NCBI GenBank assembly: GCA_028023455.1
Contig: JAQFVV010000153.1
Coordinates: forward strand, 310,001-374,000
Direction: 5' to 3'
Source of the DNA: Epiperipatus broadwayi
Taxonomy: Eukaryota; Onychophora; Udeonychophora; Euonychophora; Peripatidae
DNA: 64,000 bases
In this document: positions 11,136-24,523 of the stretch, in pieces
Position numbering within the stretch: position 1 is the first letter of the stretch
How the letters are laid out: each line of letters opens with the position of its first letter
The notes under the pieces: model-generated
What the model saw: only the letters and a program-made list of their open reading frames with translations
What the model was told of the DNA's origin: nothing
Database searches by the model: none
Made by a program: the position numbers and the translations under genes

Positions 11136-12053
11136 TGTTTGGCAACACTGTGTAAATGATACATTTGTTTTTTGGCCATATAGTGAAGTACTACTACAAA
11201 CTTTTTGGAAACACATCAATAATATATCCCCTTCAATAAAAATTCACAATAGAATTAGAATAGAAACAAAAATTGGCATTCTTAGATATTCTTGTGACAA
11301 GACTCCCTCATGGCAAAATCAAAACTATAGTTATACATAAAGGTACATACTTAACCTATACATCTAAACACATCAGAAACACAAAACATGAAGTTATACT
11401 ATTACTATGACATAGAGTAAAAGAAGTTTGTTCAGGAACCAGTGATTTGAAAAAAGAAAAGACCTATATAGAACAAACTCTTATGAAAAATGGTTATCCA
11501 TCAGTTGTTATTAAGAAAACCTTAAATAGAAAACAAAAATAAATATCAAATGAAAAAACAATTATTGGCTCTGTAGTATACCCATACTTACCAAAAATAG
11601 CAGATAAATTAAGGAAAATCTGATCTGTAATCAGTATAACATCAGAACTGTTTTTCAGAGGGCATACCTTGCTACAAGGAATTCTAGCATCTACAAAGCC
11701 TAAACTTGAAATGCTGAAAAAAACTGCATCCACGAAATACTATGTGAATATGGAATAATGTATATTGATGAGACCAGTTCATCCCATTGAAAAAACACTT
11801 GTGAGTATACAAACTGATGATTAGAAGAGAGAAAATGGATGTGTCAAAGGTAGCAGACCATGTGTGCAATAATGAGCATATGTTCAATTGGAAAAATACC
11901 AAAATATTGGATAGAGAAGAAAAGGTAGAAAGAAAAAAATTTAAAGAAGATGTTCACATGAAAATGGTGAACAACATCATAAGTCAACCTATTATGACTA
12001 TACATAATGTATGGAAATCACTAATAAGCTTTGCTCTTAGAAAAAAGTGGTGA
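11136..12053 (+). pseudogene. Penelope-like element, RT to GIY-YIG remnant
   Basis: Read across frames, the plus strand gives the last part of a Penelope-like reverse transcriptase and its GIY-YIG endonuclease. First comes a decayed motif C (CVND at 11149-11160 where the family has YVDD) followed by TFVFWP. Then HINNISPSIK, LDILVTRLPHGKIKT, GTSDLKKEKTYIEQTLMKNG and PYLPKIADKLRKI appear. A GIY-YIG-like segment (CIHEILCEYGIMYIDET) and a closing block (ADHVCNNEHMFNWKNTKIL) follow. At least three frameshifts and several stops break it, and the catalytic aspartate pair is lost. PLEs move by target-primed reverse transcription, and this copy cannot. The 5' part of the RT is absent. Confidence 0.85.
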
Positions 12054-12100
12054 AATCAGGTAAAAATTCATAGATAATTATATGAAATTTTTACTGACTA

Positions 12101-12415
12101 TTGCCTTTGGCATAATGGTACAGTTGGTTAATGTTACTTTAAAATTAAATAGTCAAGAATTTAAGGGTCCTGATTTGATTTCCATACTAATGCTATCACT
12201 AGTCAGGCCAGTAACAGCCGATAAAGAAGGAGAATAAAACCTCTTGAAACATTGTGCATATATTAACCTGTGTGCTATTACTAACAGTTGAATGTATTTG
12301 GAATATTTAAATAAAATTACATGTTTCTAAAGACATTCAATACTTATATTAGATGACGAAAATAGTCCAATATATAAATAGAACTAAAATACCATCATGA
12401 CAAACCTTCCAGAAA
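12101..12415 (+). mobile_element. Leu-tRNA-like SINE, plus copy
   Basis: The head has TGGTACAGTTGGTTAATG and TTTAAAATT (a possible Leu-UAA anticodon arm with a long variable arm), then GGGTCCTGATTTGATTTCC as a poor B box. The body contains AATAAAACCTCTTGAAACA, TTGTGCATATATTAACCTG and CTATTACTAACAGTTGAAT. The 3' part runs on to CCATCATGACAAACCTTC. The plus half of the 55185-55700 fold-back matches throughout. Confidence 0.7.
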
Positions 12416-12649
12416 AAGTTTCTAATCAGAATTTTTTTTAGATAGCTAACTCATAATCATTATAACTAAATATCCTACATTGGTTAATATATATATATGT
12501 TAAAACAAAGATTTTCACAAACTACATATTTAAATGAAATGTTATATAGGTATATATGTGTATAATTTATTATACAAAAACATATACATATACTAACATT
12601 TTGGTAAGATCACATTGGTCATAAACTGGATATTTGATGACTAGTATGA

Positions 12650-12715
12650 TGTGCTGAAATATTGGTATATATATATACAGATGTGCTGAAATATTGGTAT
12701 ATATATATACAGATG
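12650..12715 (+). repeat. 32-bp tandem duplication
   Basis: GATGTGCTGAAATATTGGTA followed by an AT run and CA occurs twice in succession with a 32-bp offset. It is a simple local duplication. Confidence 0.85.
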
Positions 12716-13011
12716 TACCTGGATAACACAGATATATATTTTAATATAAAATTATGCCCATATTCCCTTGATGCAATATGGTAAGAAATCAAATTTTTTT
12801 AATTTTTTTTAGAAAAAAAAAAGAATATATGCATGTTTCATTTTTCATATTCAAATATATTTATAAAAAAAAATATTTAAAAAAGATCTCAATAAGTATA
12901 CATTAGTTATAAAAAGCAAAATCTATTTTGCTTTATTGTGGGCATAACTCAACCTTAGTTTTATTATAAAGTATTTTGATGTACTTTTTTTGCCAATATA
13001 AGTTTTATAAT

Positions 13012-14395
13012 AATAATGTAGCTTACATCACGGCACATGTTCTTTACAGATAGAACACTATTTATAATAAATATTTTTCTTTCCAAACCCAAGATAAAGT
13101 CTTTTTAAAAGATAGAATGGATCCACTCTATGTTTTTCACCCAAGCTATATGTATGGGCCAACCTGAAGCATTTGGAACTGAGAGTGTGAAGATTTAATT
13201 AATCACTTTAAATTACTTATCATATAATTTTTGTCAATGATGCTTGTGAAATTTTAATAATTTACAATACATCATTATTAAATGAAAACTAAAACATATG
13301 AAACTATTTTTATTTATATAGCATGATATTTTTATAAATTATAATAATAATGTAGCTTATACCATGGCACATGAGCTTCACAGATGGAATGCTATTTATA
13401 ATGAGTACTCTCCTTTCCAAACACAAGTCTTTTTAAAAAATAGAGTGGATCCACTCTATCCTTTTCATGCATGCTATATGTATGGGTCAAGCTGAAGTGT
13501 TTGAAACTGAAAGTGTGAAGATTTAATTAATCACTTTAAATTACTTATCACATGATTTTTGTTAATGATGCTTGCAAAATTTTTACAATTTATGATATGT
13601 CATTATTAAATGAAAACTTAAACATATATAAATATTTTTATTTATATAGCACAATATTTTTATAAATTATAATAATAATGTAGCTTACATCATGGCACAT
13701 GCACTTTACAGATGGAACACTATTTATAATGAATACTCTCCTTTCCAAAAAAAGTATTTTTAAAAGATAGAATTGATCCACTCTATTTTTTTTACTCAAG
13801 TTATATGTATGTTCCAATCTGAAGCATTTGGAACTGAGAGCATGAAGATTTAATTAATCACTTTAAATTACTTATCATATGATTTTTGTTAAAAGATAGA
13901 ATGGATCCATTCTATTTTTTAAAAAGACTTTATTTTGTGTTTGGAAAGGAGAGTATTATTATAAATAGTGTTCCATCTGTAAAGTGCATGTGCTATGGTG
14001 TAAGCTATGTTATTATTGTAATTTATAAAAGCATCATGCTATATAAATAAAAATAGTTACATATGGTTAAGTTTTCATCTAATAATGACATATCATAAAT
14101 TGTAAAAATTTTGCAAGTGTCATTAACAAAAATCATATGATAAGTAAATTAAAGTGATTAATTAAATCTACATGCTCTCAGTTCCAAATACTTCAGATTG
14201 GCCCATATATGGCTTGGATGAAAAAGATAGAGTGGATCCATTTTATCTTTTAAAAAGACTTTATCTTGTGTTTGGAAAGAAGAGTATTCATTATAAATAG
14301 TGTTCCATCTTTAAAGTACATGTGCCATGGTGTAAGCTGCATTATTATAATTTGTAAAAACATTGTACTATATAAATAAAAATAGATACAATATA
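13012..14395. repeat. Array of ~330-bp units that reverses direction
   Basis: Direct copies begin with GCTTACATCA..GGCACATG at 13021, 13355 and 13683 (periods 334 and 328). The third copy breaks off near 13892. From there about 1.5 copies continue in reverse complement to 14395. The switch point is itself a short palindrome around AGAATGGATCCATTCT. The unit holds a second GGATCC-centred palindrome and the conserved block TTTAATTAATCACTTTAAATT. No protein code. A lone fragment of the same unit lies at 35232-35284, so the family is dispersed as well as tandem. Confidence 0.9.
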
Positions 14396-14399
14396 AGTT

Positions 14400-15940
14400 T
14401 TATAAGTAGTTCACAATGTTGCTTTCATTTCACTTACTTTATATAAAGAATATTCCACCTAGATGTGTAGTCATTATTCATCAAGCATATAAACTTATGC
14501 ATAAAACTAAATGCATAAATATATCCGCAGAAGTAAAATTTCAATGTAAGTGTATACACAAGTACTTCATGCTAAAAATATGAATGCTGCATATGATCAT
14601 GAAAATAACTGACATCTTCAGGTTTGAGATATAGGATCACATATGTTTTGGAGTAGGCGAAAATCCATTCAAGAAAATATTTTTTTAAGTATTCAGTAGT
14701 CATTTGTTTACGCGATGTATATACTTAGACAGTCTTTAAAAACAATACAAAATTGAATACATATATTTGTTTGATTTTAAGAAATTTTTAAAGAGTCTAA
14801 AAATAACAAAAAATATACATCTCTCACTCTAAAAAAATAAAATATAGCATACAAAGCTAGTTATAAAGAACCTCCTATGGCTTGTGCAGAAAATAGAATT
14901 TATGCTCTAAAATTTCTAATGAAGCTAATGGTTTGACTAATCATAATACATGATTCTTATAGTTTTAGATGCTAAAGAGTGGTGACTACGTTTTCGTTAT
15001 TTATTACAATCTCCATGTGTCTAATAAAATTATACATACAAATTATACATACTGACACACAAATACGTACATACATATATAAGGCTGTGTGTGCATATAT
15101 TGTGAAGCTTTTTAACATATAGCACCATATGTTAGTAACTATATCTAATGTTCTTAAGCAAACTATGCATGTCACGATAGTAAATATATTTCAATAAGTT
15201 TTATTGTGTTTGTGTTTTTATACATAATATCATAGTTTTACTTTCAGTGGTGACATAATAATAAATATATAAGAGTGTATAAACAGTTTAATAAAGAAAT
15301 ACTTTTTTTTAATTCTCAGGATTTTAATTTATTTTTTATTACTATAGTTGTTAGTATAATCATAAATGTATTTATAACTGTTTAAAATGGATAAATTTAG
15401 ATTATTTGTAATCTAAATATATATTTAAGTATCTATTTCATCTAATATAATCATGCATTTTAAAATGAAATTTAAATAGTTCAACATTAATTTAGTGATG
15501 AACTATTAATTGTCTGTCTTTTTTTTCCTATTGGAAAATACCTTAACTGATTAAATTATAAAAATTAAAATGCTATGGTTTCATCATCTGATCTGGTCAA
15601 ACAAGTTGTCATTGGTACTATGTCATTAGGTTCACATAACCTGCAGTAAAAAATGTTTGCTAAATCAATGCAAATGAGTAAACTTGATTTTATAAATAAG
15701 AACGATGTACAACTAAGCATTACCAAGTTATAATAGCTATTAATATAAAAACTCTATGTAATTTGAAGGTAAAGAGAAGCGCATGACCTTAATTAAGCTT
15801 TAATTGGTCACTTTAGCATATGATACTTAATATTATGAAATAAGGTCCAATTTGCATTGTTTTAGAGCTAAAGTTAATTATATAATTATTTCCGTTAGTA
15901 AAATTATTTTTTAGATTTATGTAAAAGTAAAATTATTATG
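14400..15940. other. AT-rich DNA, no recognised feature
   Basis: No conserved coding pattern or recognised repeat was found between the inverted array and the GATA tract. Confidence 0.5.
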
Positions 15941-16669
<729 letters not shown>

Positions 16670-19002
16670 TGATCAGAGTGATAGCAGTTGAACAGACAAA
16701 ATCAGGTAATGACTTCTCCAGTTTTTTCTAAGAGAAGTAATAAATTTACATTAGTCACTATACTTGATGAAAATATTTCTTTCTTACTTCTAAAAAAATA
16801 CAGTAGTTATATGTATATTTATAAATTTGACAGTTACTCAATAATTTTCTTTCTGCATATCAATCTTAATATTTCTTGAGACTTGAATTGCACTTGAATT
16901 AAAATACTAAGTCTTCCACTTAATGAACAAAACCTTTTCAAGGGTTATTTAGATTTTTCAATCTCTAGTTTCTTTTTGTTCATATTATTCTAGCAAATTT
17001 TTTCATCTCATCCACCATCTTACATGTTATATTTTTTCTGATCTTTTATAATGAAGATCTGAAACATTAATTGCAAAATAATTTACCTAGTTTCTCATTA
17101 TTGTTACTGACTTGCTGTTTATTTTAACCTATAAGTTATGCCTGTTTTCCTTTCTGTTTAATTTTAATGATTTTTTTAAGTTTACACAATCTTCCTTATA
17201 TAAAAGTGATCTATAAGCAAATGTAGCCAAATAAAAAAATCTTAAATGGTAGCAGAAAATTTTAACATTCTCTCTTTTTTACACTATTTTTTGTCTGCTT
17301 ATTTTACAGTCTCTAGAAAATAAAAACCATAAGTGATTTTTGTAAATTACAAAAAACATATATTTATTTATTTACTCTAGATTCAGATTTACACAAATCT
17401 TAGTAAGTCTTATTTGTTTTAACATTGGAGATAGAAATCAATAAATTCACCATGCCAATTCATGTCTTTTAATGAACTGCTAATTGTTTTTCATGAAGTA
17501 ATTACAATTTTCACTCTAATTCGTTTTTCATTCTTGGATTTGAAAGAGTTTCTTTTATTTAATAGCAAACTTCTTTTTGAAGCTAAATGTTTTATTTTTA
17601 ACCATTATCAATCCACTGCAGTACAGTCTCTCCAAATTTAATACATTCTTCTCAAATATACAGGCATGTTTCCTTTTAATAGTAAGTTATTTCTATGTAA
17701 AACTGCTCTAAGTTTAATTCTATATTTAATCTTATCCATGATATATTCATTTGTATTAATAATCTGCTTTAAATATTTGTAATTATTAACTTCTAATGCT
17801 TTATTATCAATTTTTTTTTTTTTTTTTTTTGGTAAAATCCATTGCATATTATTTTAATTTTTTAGCATTTATCTTTAATCCTATTTTCTTATTTTCATTT
17901 GATAAGGCTTGCACCACTTTTTTAAGTTTTTAAGCATTATTTAAAAAACAACCATATCATCTACAAATTCTGGATGACTTAATTAATCATCATATACTTT
18001 TATTTCCTTAGTTTCCCATTTCAGTCTAAAAAATATTCTGTAAAACTGTTGTAAAAAAGTTTGGACATATGGAAATAGCCTATCACATCACCATATAATC
18101 AAAATCATTGTTGTTGCATTATGATAAATATTCTTTAGAATATAATATCCTGAATCTATATTTTGATGATCCAATGCTTTAATTATTATAAAAATTCTTA
18201 TAAAATTCCATTTCTATTCATAATATACAAATCCAAATATTTGATTTTTTAAATATAATTTCTCTCCGATATTTGAATGCTAAAACATCTCTTCAATATA
18301 GATTATTCTTTTGGTTGGCTAAAATGCAAATTTCTTTATGAATTCTAATTATTTAGTTAAAGATTTTGTATTGAACGGAAAGAACTTTGATATGTGTATA
18401 AATTTTAATACCTTTTTGTCAATTTTTTTAAATATCAATATTACTCCTACACTTTTCCAATTATCTGTTACATCTTTATCATTTACACACTTAGTATACA
18501 ACTTAGCTAAATATTTAACTGTTTCTTTACCAGCTTTTTTTAAAATATCAATTATAATTCCAATATTTCCTGGAGCTTTTCCCTTTTCCATAGATTTAAT
18601 TGTATATCTTAGTTTTTTATTTAAAATACTGGGCAATTCAGATATAACGGGTGAAAGAAATACTTTGGGTTTTTTTTGCTCTTTATTACAATATAATTCC
18701 ACACATTTTATGATGTCATATGTCTCTTTAGTAACAGTTCTATCTTTTATTATTATTATAGAAATAACTTTTCTTCCAAAACCTTATTCTCTCCTATAGC
18801 TTTCTTTGTCTATTCACATTTTTATCTTAAAATGTTTTTAACTCTTTTTGTACCATTTTACAAAATTTTAGATATTCAATTTTTCTAAATGCACCATTTT
18901 AAAAAATGTTCATATTCTCTCTTTTTTCATACTTTGTTTTGTCTCAGTAGAAAATTTCCTTGTAAATTATTCCTTTTTAACCTAATTATTACACAGAGGC
19001 AA

Positions 19003-19543
19003 AACTCCCCATACAGTAGTGTCACTCTGTGCAAGCCAGAGTAATCAATGGATGCAAAAATGTTTGTGCATAAAATCTCTATCTAGTATCTACTGATCCA
19101 TTATCCCCAGATTAGTTTCTACCTTGTAGCTTTCATTTGTGAGAAGCCTTTGATCTGAAAGCATAGCATCTAGATCTTAGGATCTTATGCAACCCTCCAG
19201 AAGCCACCTTTTGACCTTATTAGTTAACTATAAAGCTTTGAGTCAAGAATGAAAACACACTAATGCTTTCAATTCAAGATCATAAGCTTTTATAGTCATA
19301 TAGATTTGCACTCAGTTCAGCATCCATATTTTTGGTGTATTTGATTCATTAATTTCCACAATCACCATAATCCTATCGCAGGTTCAAGGTTTCTTACTGA
19401 TGAAAGCCATAAGCTAAAAACTAGTCTGGGATATTGGATAATTAGACACTAGATATGGATTTTATGCACAAACCTTCCCATCCATTGATTATTCCCACTT
19501 GAACTGAGTGGCCACACTTTATGGAGAGTTTTGCCTCTGTTAA
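19003..19543. mobile_element. TIR element inserted in the LINE
   Basis: Begins CAGAGGCAAAACTC and ends GAGTTTTGCCTCTG. Inside the ends, AGAGTAATCAATGGATG pairs with CATCCATTGATTATTC, and ATCTAGT blocks face each other. The same terminal sequences bound the shorter MITE at 27662-27860. The interior (about 400 bp) shows no transposase. I could not identify a clean target site duplication, so the superfamily stays open. Confidence 0.75.
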
Positions 19544-19576
19544 AGAGTTTGCATAATCATAACAAATGGTGATCAT

Positions 19577-19883
19577 GTTATAAACAATGAGCATTGCCAA
19601 TTCCTCAACAAGCTTTGTGATAAATGCTTAGCCAGGGCCCGCATTTAAAATATCTCTGTCAGGAACCCCCCCTCCCAAATCCCTGACCATGGTTTTATAC
19701 TTTGGCACTCCTCAGAGAGGTTCCAGGACAGACCTACCCTGGCACCTCTCTGAGGAGTGCCAAAGCATTAAACCATGGTTAGGGGTTTGGGGGGTTCCTG
19801 ACAGAGATATTTTAAATGCTGGCCCTGGCTAAGCATTTATCACAAATCTTGTTGAGGAATTGGCAATCCTCATTGTTTATAAC
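19577..19883. repeat. Fold-back element with 16-bp direct repeats
   Basis: Arms start GTTATAAACAATGAG and end CTCATTGTTTATAAC. Pairing covers nearly the whole 307 bp, including GC-rich blocks (GGCACTCCTCAGAGAGGT, AACCATGGTT), around a loop with CCAGGACAGACC. ATGGTGATCATGTTAT occurs at 19566-19581 and again at 19939-19954, which may be a target site duplication or a rearranged flank. It is less AT-rich than its surroundings. No coding sequence. Confidence 0.85.
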
Positions 19884-20659
19884 TTAATAGCTTAAGAGAA
19901 TAGGGTCATATGATCTATGATTTTTATTTTGACTATTTATGGTGATCATGTTATGTTTAATGGTTTTATACTAATTATTATTATTGCAGTTGTTAATAGT
20001 GTAGTCATTATTATCTATTTGTTTCATTCAAATCTGAACCATTTTTAAATCTGTTAATATTTTAACACAATCAGCAACTTGAAATTTAAATTTATTGTAA
20101 TGATTCTGATAGTTAGAGATATCAACTATTAATGCTGATTTTCTTAATAATTTTCATCTTATTTTGCATTGTCAGGTATCTTACACCCATTAATTGATGA
20201 TTACTTCCTGTATTGAATCTATAAAAAAATATTACTATCTTGAAACACATATTGTTTGTTAGTTGAAATATTATCCAATTCTGCTATACCTTCATTCAGA
20301 TATTTCAATGTTCATTGAATTTTAATATTTTTCTCAAGAAAATAATTCATAATATATATTTTTTTCTGGAAATTCACAAGTCTGTTTCCTCCCTATTTTT
20401 ATCACCATAAATAAATTTATCAGCAGCATATTTCTTTTTCAAACATTTATTAATTTTAGTAGTAAAATATCCCATTACAAATTTTAAAATATTGTTTTGT
20501 CTGATCAAAAGCATTCAGGACATTCATATAAAAATTTTCTATTTATCATCACAATGAGAACATATTTTGCATAAACTTGAATTATCTGCATTTGGTATCT
20601 CCCATTAATTTGAATAACTAATTTTGCTATTTTATTTGATATATCATTAATCTCCAAAT

Positions 20660-22455
20660 GTTGTTCTGTTGATTTTTAATTATTGTGAATCTCATTCTAA
20701 TTGTTCATTAATATGTGTACTTTTATAGTAAAGTATATGCCCATATTTTATATTATTTTTTTCAACTAACAATACACTTATTTTTATGAAAGATTAGACA
20801 AATTATTTTGCAATGAATCATCAATTAATAGCTTTGCTCATGTTTTAAAACATAAATTAATTAAAGCATTAAGACTGGGACATTGTTCCATCATCCTCAA
20901 TGCTTATGCATCTCATTTATGCCATTCATAATGGTTACTATCAATTTTTTTACACTTACTGGAACAAACACATGCATATATGTATAAACTTTGTAGTTCA
21001 TTAATCAATGCATTAGGATACTTGAAGATAGCATATATTACATCAGTACATTTCAACATTATTATGACAATTTATTATTTCCTACTTATAATGGCATTCA
21101 ATTTTCCTAACAGTACATTTCAACATTATTATGACAATTTATTATTTCCTACTTATAATGGCATTCAATTTTCTTTTATGTTTATTGTAAATTTAATTAA
21201 TGCATAAATTTTAATTGGTTTAGAGCTATGTCATCAAATAATAAATATGAATCAGTCATAAAAGAATCCAAATATAAATTTTTAAGTTGAAAAAAAAGAG
21301 AATAACAAATAAAAAAAGAATGAAATCAAAAGAAGTTCAAGAGAGCCAATCAGTTATAGTTCTGTCTCCAAATTGATCTTTATCAAAATTGTCAATATGA
21401 CTAACCAATGGTAGTAATGAATAATTTCCCACTGAGATTTCTGACCATAATAATCTTTAATGAAATCTTATGGATTAATTTTTTTTGTAATTACAAAGAA
21501 AACTAATTTCTTTCTGAAATATATATTTTTTCCAGTTTTTATTTTTATTATTTTTTATAGAGTAATATATTTATAGATAGATAATCGATATTCTATTAGC
21601 GTGAACAATTTTGATTATATAAAGTATTGAAAACTTTAGTAATAATTAATATCCTTGATAAACATTTCAAAGCAAGAATTAAGAAAACAAAAGATATTCT
21701 ACAAAATTAAAGAGTCTACAAAGTTTATCTAATTGTTTTTCTAAAGCCTATAATTAAGAATGTTCTAAATAATGAGTTGGGAAAAGAGAGGAAGACAGCC
21801 GATTATAATATTGTGCTATGATTTAGGAAACTAAATGGCAATAAAATAGTGTTTTCATTTTGCATAATATATTAAGTGCTTTGTTAAGAAGCCTTTTTGT
21901 AACTCTAATAAATATCTAGATAAAAGGATATACTGTAATCACGTAATAAAAAGGTTAATATCTATAAATAGTTGTACTTTCAATTAACTTTTATAAAATC
22001 ACTTGCTGTAATCAACAGTTATTATAAAGTAATAATCCTAATATAAAATAAATAATTTAAATATTACTCTGATTATTAAAAAAATGTTAGTCCCTACTAG
22101 AAAATGTGCTAACACAATTTTCTGTTATTCGTTCATAATTTGGATTCAATCTGTAAAATTTTGCAGAATCTATTCTTTGGTTTTGATTTTTTTATGAGTA
22201 GAATTATCTAAATTAGGTCACTTTTGTTCAGAAAATTATGGTATACACAAATATATATATCTTAAAATGTATAAAAAAAAACTTGTCTCACTCAAACAGA
22301 ACAGCATTCAAATTAGCAGGATTCTGAGTTATCTCTTAATAGGCCTATGTAAAGAAAAAAGAGTAAGATATTTTATATAGATTATCTATTTTTTCATTTT
22401 TTAATTAAAATAAAAATAAAATATAATATTAAAATGTTACAAAGTATGATTTGAT
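20660..22455. other. AT-rich DNA with one local duplication
   Basis: No gene recognised. It contains the 67-bp tandem duplication listed separately. The 75-residue open frame across the duplication is low complexity. Confidence 0.5.
21044..21174 (+). repeat. 67-bp tandem duplication
   Basis: The segment starting CAGTACATTTCAACATT and ending near CATTCAATTTTC occurs twice with a 67-bp offset and no visible mismatch. It is a recent local duplication. Confidence 0.95.
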
Positions 22456-22458
22456 CTC

Positions 22459-22560
22459 TTTTTTTTATGTGTCATAGCATCAGCTGGGAAGCAAACCCGT
22501 TAACCCGGACAACTGCTTGTAAGGCAGCTGTGCTGACCTCTCGACCACCAATGCCTGACT
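22459..22560 (-). mobile_element. Val-tRNA-derived SINE, minus copy
   Basis: Read in reverse: GGCATTGGTGGTCGAGAGG (an A box-like TGGTCGAGAGG), CTGCCTTACAAGCAG (Val-type anticodon arm), then GGGTTTGCTTCCCAG (B box region) and GATGCTATGACACAT, followed by A runs. It closely matches 35787-35893 and less closely 6205-6300. Confidence 0.85.
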
Positions 22561-22564
22561 GATT

Positions 22565-24520
22565 TGATATTCTTGCTTTTTAAATGTCAACCATCTGTAT
22601 TAGAATCATGATAGAGCCAGTTATTATACATTTGAATAATTGATAGCAATGTCTAATATTTCCCCATTAGTATGATATATTGGTTTGCATATGCATAACC
22701 AGTAACCATTTTTATTTTTTTATATTATCCAAGACAATGATCTGAGAAACTGCTAAGATTTTAAATTCAAGCTAATTTCCTTGTATAATTATATACGTTA
22801 CTGATCAAAAAATAGAAAGAAAAAAATAACAACTGTTTTTTTACAAAACAAAAATAATTAGTAAATTCTAGCTCAAATATAGAGATACTAAAATAAATTA
22901 CATTTAGCACATTGCACAGTATTAGCAAATTACAATTAATGTTGTTTTATTATCATTGACAGTAGTTTCTTATATTATAGTATTATTAAATTATTCTTCA
23001 ATCGTACTATTTTAAATAACTTTTAGAGAGAGAACTTGAAACATATATTACAGTTTTGTATTATTATTACTGTTAATATTTAAGTAAATACACATGTGTT
23101 TTATTTTTAATTCAAGTCTATTAATATGGGTATATATATATATATAATCACTAAATGACACTTATATAATACTCAACGTCCTTGTAATATTTGTTACACC
23201 AAATGCTCGATTATATGTTTTTATTATAAATACTCTAAATAACCAATTACTTACAAAAGCTGATCTTGTAAAATGCGAAACATATACTATTATATTAGAC
23301 TGATTCTAACTATAATCTGCATTATATATATAGTTTCATGTAAACTCAAATATTTGTTCAAAATAAAACATTTTAAAACTACACTAATCAAAGTCTAAAT
23401 GGCTTCTGACTTAAAGGCATTTCTATCTCAGCATGAGATAATTTAATGGAGATGGTAGGATGACATTTAAAGATATTTAGTTTTTATTTAACAAAAAAAA
23501 AAAAACAACTACGGATATATTAGAGCAATCAATACAATATTATTAGATAATCGAGTTTGTTTTGTTTTTATTCATGCATTACCAACAATGATTAATACGT
23601 TTGTAGTGCTATATTCATATATCTGCACCATTACATAGATATGATCGAAATAAGACATAATTGATTATTCTGTGACAAATCTGTGTAAGTTATATATCAA
23701 GATAAGACGTTTAGTGTTTTCAAGGATTTTTTTTATTATTAATCAAGCGCCTATAATTCTTTATATATCCTCACATTTGTCATCTATACCTTTTGGCAAA
23801 AAGTGACAAGTAGGAATGCTTTAATCTCACCTGATTTGCAAACTGAACATGGAAATGTACCAAATGTTAGAGTTGTTTTTTTTTTAAAAAAAAAGTTTTC
23901 AAAAAAACAACAAGAACAACAAATGATTGATATTATTATTTTACAAGTTTTGATCAGATATATAGACTGATATGCTAAAGAAACTAAATACGATGTCAAA
24001 CTATAATATTATTATAAATGTAAGTATTATATAAAAGTAAGTAAAACAAACTATTTAAAATAGGAAGTTGCCTTTATTTGTTTTTTTAAGTAAATCTTCA
24101 TTGCCACATGATATTTATTATAAACTTTGTTTATATGAGTTGGATATTTTCAAATTAATTTATTGCTAAGCTTTATTTTTATGTTCTATTAATTTTATAA
24201 AGACACATACATACTCACATATATGCACACAACATATATAATGATCAAATAATATTTTAATATGGTATAAATATAATGTCATGTAAAATTTACCAACTCT
24301 ATTTTAAATAATAATTGAACTGTTCTAGCTGCCTTGTTCAATAGCTCTTACAATAAAAAATGGACCACTTCTTACAATATTTTAGTTATTATTATTTACA
24401 GTTATCCAGAATAATAACAGCCAGAGAGCAAACGTAAATCAGCCTATATATGTTAATGTGATTTGATTTATATTTATATAACACAATAATATAATAAATG
24501 TTCTCTAATAAAAATATTGT
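22565..24520. other. AT-rich DNA, no recognised feature
   Basis: Long AT-rich stretch with short AT microsatellites and A/T runs. No gene or named repeat was found. Confidence 0.5.
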
Positions 24521-24523
24521 AAC

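Larger units (their letters stand above)
16950..20650 (-). pseudogene. RTE-like LINE, near full length but decayed
   Basis: Minus-strand protein fragments appear in the correct order for an RTE-type LINE. The endonuclease domain lies in 20200-20640 (IAKLVIQINGRYQMQIIQVY, then YGDKNREETDL, then NKQYVFQDSN). The RT fingers are in 18349-18702 (IKSMEKGKAPG, YLAKLYTKCVND, DNWKSVGVILIFKK). The catalytic box reads FVDD at 17956-17967, the thumb is 17638-17847 (RIKLRAVLHRNNLLLKGNMP), and a C-terminal trace (KMVDEMKKFA) lies near 17000. Stops and frameshifts are frequent, so it is dead. Two inverted-repeat elements (19003-19543 and 19577-19883) sit between the endonuclease and RT parts. Confidence 0.85.

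Noticed and set aside
13012-14395. CRISPR-like or gene-family array
   Set aside because: Units of about 330 bp without spacers, in an AT-rich animal-like genome, and with an orientation flip. It is a satellite or transposon-derived array.
18338-18799. A 153-residue plus-strand open frame
   Set aside because: It is the antisense shadow of the RTE reverse transcriptase fragment on the minus strand at 18349-18702.
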